Assembly: GCA_024195585.1 (NCBI GenBank)
Contig: SWBL01000082.1
Coordinates: 62,001-126,000, forward strand
DNA length: 64,000 nt
Source of the DNA: Aureobasidium sp. EXF-3400
Taxonomy: Eukaryota > Ascomycota > Dothideomycetes > Dothideales > Saccotheciaceae
Direction of reading: 5' to 3'
In this document: in pieces, positions 21,653-31,452 of the stretch
Layout: the number at the start of each line of letters is the position of its first letter
How positions within the stretch are numbered: the first letter of the stretch is position 1
Position numbers and translations under genes: made by a program
The notes under the pieces: generated by a model
What the model was told of the DNA's origin: nothing
Seen by the model: the letters and a program-made list of their open reading frames with translations, nothing else
The model's database searches: none

Positions 21653-24623
21653 ATGTCTGTCCACGCGGATCCTCCGCCATCTATCGTCTCGGAACCGCAT
21701 GGCATTAATTATGCCACTTCGAACCAACTGGGCAAGGGCGGCTTTGCCATCTGCTTCAAGGCTGAGCGTCTCGAGCGCGACCAGCCCACCGGCCATGTCG
21801 TTGCTCTCAAGATTGTCAAGTCCAGGATGGAGCCCGCCAAACTAGCACAGAAGGTGCGCCCGTCTTCCTTCTGCATACCGTCTCGTTCTCTTCTGACCTG
21901 CCTTTCCCCTCCAGTTCATCACCGAATTGCAAATCCATTCCAAGCTCTCCCACCCTAACATTGTAGGCTTCCACCGCGCCTTCTCCTTCGGTGAGAGCAC
22001 CTACGTCGTCCTAGAACTGTGCTCCAGCGGCTCGCTTGCAGATATGCTCAAGCGTCGCAAAAACATCACTATGCCCGAAATCCGTCGCTTCATCATCCAA
22101 GTCTCTGGCGCCGTCAAATACCTGCATGCGCGCAACATTGTCCATCGCGATCTCAAAACCGGAAACCTGTTTCTCGACGAGAAGATGAACATCAAGGTCG
22201 GCGACTTTGGTCTCGCTGCCTTACTGGTTAGTGGAAAGGACATGGACGCCAAGCGACGAACTACCATGTGCGGCACTCCCAACTACCTGGCCCCCGAGAT
22301 TCTGGAGAAAGGCAAGGGCCACAGCGAGAAGGTCGATCTGTGGGCTATTGGCATCATCGCGTAAGCTCGATCAGCCTGTTTCGTGTCCTGTGGCTAACCT
22401 GAACAGATATACTCTTGCCGTCGGAAGGGCTCCATTCCACGCATCATCCAAGGAAGAAATTTACAAGAAACTGAAAGCAGGCGACTATTCATGGCCCGAG
22501 TTATCCTCAATCACAAACGAAATTTCCGCAGACCTACGAGATTTGGTTTCGTCTCTACTGGTCTCGGAAGAGCTGCGACCTTCTCCGGATCAGATTGTAT
22601 CGCATCCCTTCTTCAAAATCGCCTTTGTTCCCAGACAGATGAGCCGCGCCCAAGTCAGCAAAGTTCCTACATGGCCTAATGTGCAACCACCGAGTCCAGA
22701 GGTGCTTCAGAGAGGCTACAGCGAATCCTGGTGGTATGTCTGCAAAGAATCTGGAGTTGGCGAGTATGCACCAGGCAAGTGTTTCCAGCTCAACGCAGGC
22801 AAGAAAATACGCAGCATCGTCAGAGACATCGAACGAGAGGTCGCTGCAGGTCGTCAGCCGGTTATTCCAATCCCATCAGACACGGTTTACACGTCGCCGA
22901 ATTGCAACAGTATCGACGCGTTCCAACCTAGAAACGCATTAACAGAGATTGCCGAGGAACGCGAACCCGACACAAGGCAACTCAAAGAAATCTCCCACAA
23001 TGAGGTGCAATCGGGCAAGGAGAACAGCGCAGACGAGAACAAGAAGAAGAAGGATGCTGAGTTGATGCCTCCTCCCCCACGTATCCGACGAGCAGGCCCA
23101 ATCCGGAGGACGCGCGCAGTTGCAGAAGCAAACGACAAGGAAGAAAGTGCTCCCGAATCGACTCGCCAATCGTGTCGACTAAACACTCTCAGCCAAACTA
23201 ACACTTTGAGCCAAACTGCCTTCAGTGGCACAAACTTCCTCCCGTCATCTTCACAGCCCCAGAGTGGCGAGATTATTCCAGCCTCAAAACGAAGTGTGGA
23301 CGCCAGCCTGGCACGACGCCCACGGAAGAATCTTTCAGATCGGGATATTCCTGCTCTAGCGGATGCCATACGCGACGATCTGGAGATTGCACCATCTAGA
23401 ACGTTAGCGACGAGAAGCTCGCGGTCAAGGTCGAAACAACCGACTCAAGAAGTGGTCGAGATTTTCGATGAACAGGAAAACCTTGGGAGACCAGTTCTCC
23501 CACCACCCCCGGTCATGAGTGCGAAACTTCCGGTCCCAAGGAGAAAGGTCATCGAGACGACTTCAACTTTCCCAGGATCCGATCCGACGGCAGTATTGGA
23601 GCGTTTAAATGCATTCCGAGACAACCTGGCGTCAGCTTTGGAGAGGAAGCACCTGATGCCTTCCAGACGAGTTCCGCAACAACCATCGAGACCACTCCCC
23701 TTCGTGAGCCGATGGGTGGATTACAGCAAGAAACACGGAGTAGGATACGTCCTGGACGATGGTACGGTAGGATGCGTCATCAACGGTTCTGCGGCGAGCG
23801 GTACGCCTGTGACCCACGTAGCAGTCAAGAACGGAGAACGATGGCTCGCCCGTATAGGAAAGCGCTTCGAGCATCTGGAACGCGTTCCATTCAGGATATT
23901 CGAAGACCATGGAGCAGCTGGACTCGTAAAGCTTGATCTCGCGAGCAGAGATGAGAAGACGAGAGAGAGATTACGAATGCTCCGCGTTCTATGGGTGAAG
24001 TTTGGAAGATACATGAGCCAAACGCTCAATGCGACCGAGACAGCAGACTGCGCGGACGACGAATCGGATACAGACTCTGATTTGCTGTTCGTTCGGTTCT
24101 ATCAGAGATCGGGCAACGTCGGCATCTGGGGCTTCTCGGATGGCTGTGTACAGGTATGTTTCGATTGTGATGGTGTTCTTACAGAGGCAAGAGACTGACA
24201 AAACAATAGCTCCACTTCCCTGACCACACCAAATTCGTCATCTCGGCAGATGGTCTGCATACTTCCGCGACACTCGTACCTGTGGAAGGAGTGCGCGCGA
24301 TCGAAGAGAAGCATGATTTGCCAGCCAAGCTGCTCAGAGACCGGCAAACGTTGGTACATTCAATCCATGCACTGCTTTACGGATCGCAGCCCGGGGGACG
24401 CGGGCAGAAGCTTTTCTCCGAAATGGTCCAAGCCAACATGGTCGAAGACAAGATGCACTTGCTGCTTCAAGTCATAGACCAATGGATTGCAGGAGGTGGT
24501 CTTGGTTGTACCGATATTGGAGAAGAACGACTTCAATGGCAGGGTTCTTGGGTCAACGAGCATGCGCGCAAGATCGACTGGGTGACGGTGGGCAGGCTCG
24601 GAGGCGACGAGGTCAGATCATAA
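21653..24623 (+). CDS. plkA: Polo-like kinase (Cdc5/Plo1/PlkA family)
   Basis: Four exons: 21653-21853, 21915-22360, 22407-24153, 24210-24623; 935 aa. It is a Ser/Thr kinase controlling mitotic entry, spindle and cytokinesis. The kinase domain (about 18-280) has the Gly loop LGKGGF, Lys53, HRDLK with Asp146, DFG with Asp164 and the polo-type T-loop RRTTMCGTPNYLAPEIL. Polo box 1 starts at Trp652 (RWVDYSKKHGVGYVLDDG). Polo box 2 carries the phosphopeptide pincer His804/Lys806 in DHTKF, so docking residues are present. The kinase and polo boxes are joined by a disordered linker of more than 300 residues, much longer than in yeast, which contains a KEN box at 420-422. All introns join in frame. 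An 8-bp hairpin straddles the stop codon. Confidence 0.94.
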
Positions 24624-24635
24624 CGGTTCTGACCT
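24610..24635 (+). repeat. Hairpin with the PLK stop codon in its loop
   Basis: AGGTCAGA (24610-24617) and TCTGACCT (24628-24635) are perfectly complementary. The UAA stop (24621-24623) sits in the 10-nt loop. Confidence 0.5.
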
Positions 24636-25290
24636 TGTTACCATTTTGTCTTTCGATTCTTTGATTCTTTGATTCTACTTTGGTGCTGGATAGCGAGGCG
24701 TTTTGAGGTGGTTGGGGTTTAGCATGACGGTTTTCTTGTTTCGGGTTCTTGTTGGATACCTATGATCGCTGCCGTGATTTTTTCTTTAGCATACGAATGC
24801 ATAAGAGGCGAATGACTATTTCCAAGACATGTATTACGAATTTCTCGAATGCCGGTGCCTAAAGATGTCGAGACTTCTGAGCAAGCATTTGCTGTATGGA
24901 TGGCTTAGCAACAGGACATTGCGCGTCCAAGACGGAGGCGGTTAGAGAACGGGTAAGAAGCGCCAGCTATATTCTATACAACGCATGTTGAGCCATATGC
25001 CACCAATCGGACCCTGCATTCAAAGATGTTTGTTCGCTATCATATCGGAAGTGGTCGGCTCGAGGCGGCGCGCAATGACATCGTGGCTGGTGCTTAAACG
25101 TGGAGCAACTTTGGGCTCGATGGCACACCAATCTTAACCAGATTACAACCAATTCTTGAAGACCTGCACACCTTCTTGTGTCTGTTCGTCTGATATTCTT
25201 TGCTTGGATACTTTGTCAATCCAACACAGCCAAAGCTCGACGCTGCACCTACACGAGCCTCGACTGCCCCGCCATTAGATCGGGCCCACC
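24624..25290. other. Intergenic spacer, PLK to myosin I (667 bp)
   Basis: No gene seen. It starts with the hairpin right arm and a short tandem array of GATTCTTT (24655-24677) in the presumed 3' UTR; the right half should be the myosin promoter. Confidence 0.45.
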
Positions 25291-28200
25291 ATGGTGAGCC
25301 TTTGACTGCGATCGCCATCACACTGCGCCAATTGACTGATCCACCACCCATAGGCCGTGACCAAACGAGCTGGAAGAAAGAAGGATGCCGCCGCCGCGCA
25401 ACCCGGAGCTACCGGCGGGAAGCCTCAAGTCAAGAAGGCGGCTTTCGAGTCGACAAAGAAGAAGGAAGTCGGAGTTTCAGATCTCACCCTTATCAGCAAG
25501 ATCTCCAACGAGGCCATCAACGACAACTTGAAGAAGCGATTCGAGAATGGCGAGATCTACGTATGCGCGCCGCGAAGCTGCACCGTACCAACCGACCAAA
25601 TGCTGACTGATGTCCTGCGCAGACGTATATTGGCCATGTGCTGGTTTCGGTGAATCCGTTCAGAGACCGTAAGTCGCGTTTCATACCACATAAGTCTTCG
25701 GTGTGCTAACTGGTCTGCTCTAGTGGGCATCTATACCGACAAGGTGCTTGACAGCTACAAGGGAAAGAACCGATTAGAAGTATGTCTCTCAGCCATGGCA
25801 TTGTCGCAAGGCTGACACCCTGCAGGTCCCTCCTCACGTCTTCGCCATCGCCGAATCCTCCTACTACAACATGAACGCCTACAAAGAGAATCAATGTATC
25901 ATTATTTCGGGAGAGTCAGGAGCCGGAAAGACCGAGGCGGCCAAGCGTATCATGCAATACATCGCCAACGTGTCTGGCGGCAGCAACTCGTCCATTCAAG
26001 AGGTCAAAGATATGGTACTGGCCACAAATCCTCTGCTCGAATCTTTCGGAAACGCAAAGACGCTGCGCAACAACAACTCCTCGCGATTCGGAAAGTACCT
26101 CGAGATCCAATTCAATGCTCAAGGTGAGCCTGTTGGTGCAAACATCACCAACTACCTACTGGAAAAGTCAAGAGTTGTTGGTCAGATCATGAACGAGAGA
26201 AACTTCCACATCTTCTACCAGTTCACAAAGGCCTGTTCCGAGAACTACAGACAGACTTTCGGCATACAGCAACCTCAGGCTTATGTCTACACCAGTGCAT
26301 CCAAGTGCTACGACGTGCAAGGAATTGACGACCACGCCGAGTTCCAGGACACTTTGAACGCCATGAAGATCATCGGTTTGTCGCAAGCCGAGCAGGACGA
26401 CATCTTCCGTATGCTCGCTGCAATTCTGTGGCTCGGAAACTGCACATTTGCCGAGGATGACCAAGGAAACGCCGCCATCGCGGATCAGTCTGTGGTTGAC
26501 TTCGTTGCATACCTCCTGGAGGTCGACTCAGCTCATGTTAACAAGGCCTTGACTATCAGAGTCATGGAAACTAGCCGCGGTGGCCGTAGAGGATCCGTTT
26601 ATGACGTTCCCCTCAACCCGGCGCAAGCGACCTCTGTCAGGGATGCTTTGGCCAAGGGCATCTACTTCAACCTTTTCGACTGGATTGTTCAGCGTGTCAA
26701 CCAGTCACTCCGGGCTAAGGGTGTTGTTGCTCAGTCGGTCGGTATTCTTGACATTTACGGATTCGAGATTTTCGAGCGCAACAGTTTTGAGCAGCTCTGT
26801 ATCAACTACGTCAACGAAAAGCTGCAGCAAATCTTCATTCAGCTGACTCTCAAGGCCGAGCAAGACGAGTATGAGAGAGAGCAAATCACATGGACCCCGA
26901 TCAAATACTTCGACAACAAGGTCGTGTGTGAACTGATCGAGGAGAAGAGACCTCCTGGTGTTTTCGCGGCACTGAATGACGCTTGCGCAACTGCACATGC
27001 CGACCCTGCAGCTGCAGATGGTTCCTTTGCACAGAAACTGAATGCTTTGTCCTCGAATCCTAACTTCCAGCCAAGACAAGGTCAATTCGTCATCAAGCAT
27101 TATGCTGGTGATGTCGCTTATGCTGTTGAGGGAATGACCGACAAGAACAAGGACCAGCTGTTGAAGGATATTCTCAACCTCTGCGGACAGAGTTCGAACA
27201 ACTTTGTCCACACTCTTTTCCCTAACCAGGTTGATCAAGACAACAAGCGACGACCACCCACTGCTGGTGACAAGATCAAGGCCTCTGCCAACGATCTGGT
27301 ATCTACACTGATGAAAGCATCGCCCTCTTATATTCGCACAATCAAGCCCAACGAGAACAAATCGCCTACCGAGTACACTGTTGGAAACGTCATGCATCAA
27401 ATCAAATATCTGGGTCTCCAGGAGAACGTTCGTATCCGTCGCGCCGGTTTTGCTTACAGACAGACATTCGACAAGTTCGTAGAACGTTTCTACCTCCTTT
27501 CACCTAAGACGAGTTACGCTGGAGACTACACCTGGACCGGCGACGCCAAGTCTGGTGTCAAACAGATTCTTAAAGACAGCAGTATTCCCGTCGAGGAGTA
27601 CCAAATGGGTGTCACAAAGGCATTTATCAAGACTCCAGAAACTCTATTCGCGCTTGAGACCATGCGTGACAGGTATTGGCACAATATGGCTATCAGAATT
27701 CAGCGAGCTTGGCGCAACTATCTCCGCTACAGGATAGAGTGTGCAACACGTATTCAACGCTTCTGGAGACGCAAGACTGGTGGTATGGAGTTCATCCAGC
27801 TTCGCGACCAGGGCCACCAAGTACTTGGAGGCCGCAAAGAGCGCAGACGTTACTCTCTGGTTGGTTACAGAAGATTCATGGGAGACTATCTTGGCATTGG
27901 AAACAATGGTGGAAGTGGTGAGATGATCAGGAAGTCAATCAACTTGCCCAGCGCCGACCAAGTGTTGTTCTCTTGCCGTTGCGAACTTCTCGTCTCCAAA
28001 CTTGGACGTTCTAGCAAGCCAGAGCCGCGTTTCCTCATCTTGACCAACAAGAGCGTCTACCTCGTTAAGCAAGCCATTCTCAACAAGCAGCTGCAAATCA
28101 TGGCCGAGCGCACAATCGCTATTGGTGCCATCAAGTTTGTTAGCGCCTCTACTCTCAAGGACGACTGGTTTGCAATTGGTGCTGGATCCCCTCAAGAGCC

Positions 28201-29385
28201 TGACCCGTTGGTGAACTGCATTTTCAAAACTGAGTTCTTCACCATGTTGAAGCAGGCATCTCGTGGCACAGTCGATATTCGCATCGCTGAGGCAATCAGC
28301 TACAACAAGAAGCCCGGTAAACTTGCAACTGTCAAGGTTGTCAAGGATTCAACTGTTCCCCGCGATGATTTGTACAAGAGTGGTACTGTTCACACTGGAC
28401 CCGGTGAGCCTCCTAACTCGGTATCAAGGCCAACCCCGAAGGCCAAGTCTGTTCCCGGCAAACCTATCACTAGCGGTAAGCTGCTCAGACCTGGAGGCCC
28501 TGGTGGCCAGCCGTCAAAGTTGGCATCTCGTCCCGCACCTCAATCTCGACCTGTACCACAGGCTCGCCCTCTACCAAGCGGAAACCAAGGACCCCCAGCT
28601 GGTATACCGAGCGGAAACCAAAGCATCCCAACAAGCTTCCCAAGTAGCAACCAAGGCGCTCCAGCAAGCTATTCAAGCAGCAACCAAGGGCTGCCATCGG
28701 GTCTAGGCTCAACATCACTAGTCAACACCCCTGCAGCAGCTGCCGCCGCTGTACAAGCCGCTTTGGGCCACAAGCCAGTTCCGGCACCTGTAGCGGCACT
28801 GAACGGTGGCGGACTCTCGCGATCAGGCTCAGGTCGCGTGCCTCCCCCTCCACCTCCGCCTGCCGCCGCAGCACCAAAAGAACCACAGTTCAAGGCGATG
28901 TATGACTTTGCTGGCCAAACAAGCGGCGAGCTCAGCCTCACTAAGGATGAGATCATATTAATCACTCAAAAGGAAAACAATGGTATGTTCTATATGATCG
29001 AGATACGAGGGTGAAAGCTAATAGATTTACAGGATGGTGGCTCGCGAAACGCATGGATGGCTCAGCATCAGGCTGGGCACCGTCAGCATATCTGGAAGAA
29101 GTGGTTGCTAAGCCTGCACCCCCACCTCCTCCGCCAGTGCAGGCACGTTCAATGCCTCCAGCACCGCCAAAAGCCAATGGTGCTGTAGCTGGCAAGAAGA
29201 TGCCTCCCCCACCACCAGCAAAGCGGCCAGCAGGGCGTAAACCAGCACCCCCTGCACCAGGAGGCAGCGGTAACGGTACGGATAGCGGCACTTCCACACC
29301 ACCAGCAGGCGGATTGGCGGGAGGATTGGCAGAAGCGCTGAGAGCACGGTCAAAGGCAATGAGACAGAACGACGAGGACTGGTAA
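25291..29385 (+). CDS. myoA: Class I myosin (fungal MyoA/Myo1 type)
   Basis: Six exons: 25291-25293, 25354-25560, 25623-25668, 25724-25779, 25826-28982, 29033-29385; 1273 aa. It is an actin motor for endocytosis and polarised growth at cortical patches. The first coding exon is only ATG, followed by GTGAGC; splicing gives [11 protein letters not shown], leading to the conserved [16 protein letters not shown]. The motor has the P-loop GESGAGKT (133-140) and a TEDS-site Ser361 in GRRGSVYD. Two IQ-like motifs ([24 protein letters not shown]) lie near 725-755. A TH1 lipid-binding tail, a Pro-rich TH2, an SH3 domain (about 1126-1182) and a C-terminal acidic NDEDW, which would bind Arp2/3, follow. 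The domain order is complete. Confidence 0.95.
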
Positions 29386-29469
29386 ATGTTTAAACGAAGT
29401 GATTCGATAGTCGTAAATTGTTACAAGAAAGATACATTTCTATTATACAAACCCCGGCAGAGCGGTGTT

Positions 29470-30670
29470 TTACTTCTTGGGTGCGGCGGCGGGCTTGCGT
29501 GCAGCGGCCTCTGAAGGCAACAAGCTACCGATCTTTCTGAGGAGCTTGGTCGAGTCCTTATTGAGGTATGTGGAGTTGCGCGAAATGGTGCTGGCGATCT
29601 CGTTCAAGATCTTGTTCTTGTGTGTTGCGGCCTTGGGATCGGGGTATGTACCGCGAACGAACTTGTCGAACATGACGTTTTGGCTGTTGGCATTGAGTGC
29701 AGCAAACTTGAAGTCCTCCTTCTTGACGGTTGCAAGAACGGCTTCCTTCTCGGCCTCGTCCTTGAACGAGACAAGTTCACCCTTGATCATGCGCTTGGCG
29801 ATATGGGGAGGGTAGCGGAAGTCATCCTGTTGGGCCTCGGCGACAATCTTGATGCGATCCTCGATGACACCGGCAAAGTTTCCAGCAGCGATTGTGGCAC
29901 CACCTTGGCCAAGCTTGAGGTACTCATCGCGCGAGACTGTTTCGGGCTCGAAGGGCACGGCTGTGACTTCTTGCTTGTCGAATTGCTCAAGGATTGTGAG
30001 CTCATTGGCTGTGGATTCGCCCAGAGGGTCAGGACCCAATTCATCGTTGCCGCCGTCGTCTTCGTCTTGTGCCTCCTCTTGCTGTCCCCTTCCTCGGTTG
30101 TTGTCTCTCACTACTGCCTCGCCACCTTCGCTAGGATCCAGTACGGCACCGGAAGATGTGTGTTCGGATCTCGACTCGTCAGCAGCTTTACCGGCACGGA
30201 TTGGGCGGCCGGGGCTTTGGGCAAAAGCACTTTCGCGGGTTGTTGAGTCGTTGGCACCCATGCGACCGCTTCCACCAACAGCCTCTGCGTCGACGTCCTT
30301 GGAGCGAGTTGTGGGATAGACACTGTTGTTGCCGCCCGAGACGGTGGCGGCGGTGCTGCCGCGGTTCAGCATGCGGACTTCCTCTGAGACTTGGGCGGCG
30401 CGCTGCTGCCGTGAGCGACCAGTGGCAGGTTGGTTGTGCGGTGTGGGAGTGTGTTCAGGAGCCGGGTTTGTTGCTATAGCGAATTAGCTATGGTCATGAT
30501 GTAGAAGACAGGCGATCGAGCATACGCATGGTGTTGGAGCCTTTTTCCTGGCCTCTTTGGCGGTTGGCCCAATTGAGGTCGCTGCGGGAGCGCACAGATT
30601 GCACGCGAACGCTGACGGGGCATCGCGACCTCGCCGACGAGACGGCCGTCAGTGGTTGTCTTTTGAACAT
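29470..30670 (-). CDS. Unrecognised protein, probably mitochondrial
   Basis: Two exons on the minus strand, 30526-30670 and 29470-30473, 382 aa. The N-terminus is rich in Arg, Ser and Ala with almost no acidic residues (MFKRQPLTAVSSARSRC), fitting a mitochondrial presequence. Residues 50-200 are disordered and acidic with a QQEEAQDEDDGGNDE run. The C-terminal half looks folded and helical (RDEYLKLGQGGATIAAGNF, PHIAKRMIKGELVSFKDEAE, KLLRKIGSLLPSEAA) and ends in a basic Ala/Pro/Lys tail. I do not recognise the family. It converges on myosin I with 84 bp between stops and diverges from CDC26. Coding status is secure from length and composition; location is inferred. Confidence 0.75.
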
Positions 30671-30980
30671 GGTGGTGAGTTGTATAACGGACGATTGCAG
30701 AAGTTCGCGATTATGGCTTGCTGTCTTGCATATTCCCAAATTCTGGCCATCCTTGAAAGCACAGACCATCTTTAGCCATAGCGCATAAAGACCTCCGAAT
30801 CAACATCAACATTGTGTTTCCACACTGTCATCAGATTATCCATTGCCATCTCTTGATATCACACTTGAAACCTCACACTGCTCAATCTCAATTTCAATCT
30901 CAACCTCGAATTGATCTCAAAATCATTCGTAGTGTCTGCTCATACCCAATCAACAAACAATATCAATCAACACCGCCATC
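30671..30980. promoter_or_regulatory. Divergent promoter, unknown mitochondrial gene and CDC26
   Basis: 310 bp between start codons. It is rich in short CA/TCA runs and pyrimidine tracts before CDC26. No defined factor site recognised. Confidence 0.35.
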
Positions 30981-31187
30981 ATGCTTCGCAGACAACCTAC
31001 CAAGATCACTCTTGTTCAAGATGACATTGCTACTTATGACGCCAACAAACTCAAGAAGGATCAGGAGAAGAATCGTCAGCAGCGTGGAGACATCAACCCG
31101 TTTGGCAACTCGGTCTTTGACCCTTCCAAGGGCCCCCGAAAGGACACAAGGTCCAAGGAACAAAGACTTGGTCTTTCCAGAAACTAG
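30981..31187 (+). CDS. CDC26: Anaphase-promoting complex subunit CDC26/Apc12 (Hcn1)
   Basis: Single exon, 68 aa. CDC26 stabilises the TPR subunit Cdc16/Apc6 in the APC/C ubiquitin ligase, which degrades cyclins and securin. The first residues MLRRQPTKITLVQDDIATYD match the family's N-terminal signature MLRR-x-PT followed by a hydrophobic strand and an acidic helix; this N-terminal peptide is the part that binds Cdc16. The rest (KKDQEKNRQQRGDINPFGNSV..) is charged and probably disordered. The length agrees with yeast and human proteins (about 70-125 aa). It lies between two larger genes and could be missed by automated annotation. Confidence 0.85.
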   Translation: MLRRQPTKITLVQDDIATYDANKLKKDQEKNRQQRGDINPFGNSVFDPSKGPRKDTRSKEQRLGLSRN

Positions 31188-31452
31188 TCGTTTGAACTTC
31201 CAATATCTTCAGGGTTGGCAATTGGTCTCCTAATTTGCTTCAGAGATGCGAGGAATTTGCCTGGCTGGGCGTGCTTCCTTGCTCCTTCCTTGCCTGGAGG
31301 AACACACGCGGCAGGAATCTTCATTCCTCTACACGCCCTCGTAAACACGCACTTCTTGTCCACCCCGCCTACACTGCCATCTGCAATATGTCCAACCTTA
31401 TTCTATACCTTCGCTTTCGACAGATTATCTATCTCGCTCATTGATAGAGATC

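Noticed and set aside
26705..27400. 231-codon minus-strand frame across the myosin motor
   Set aside because: Antisense shadow of a strongly conserved motor domain.
29620..30246. 208-codon plus-strand frame within the mitochondrial unknown gene
   Set aside because: The minus-strand frame is longer, spliced in frame and has protein-like composition; this one is antisense.
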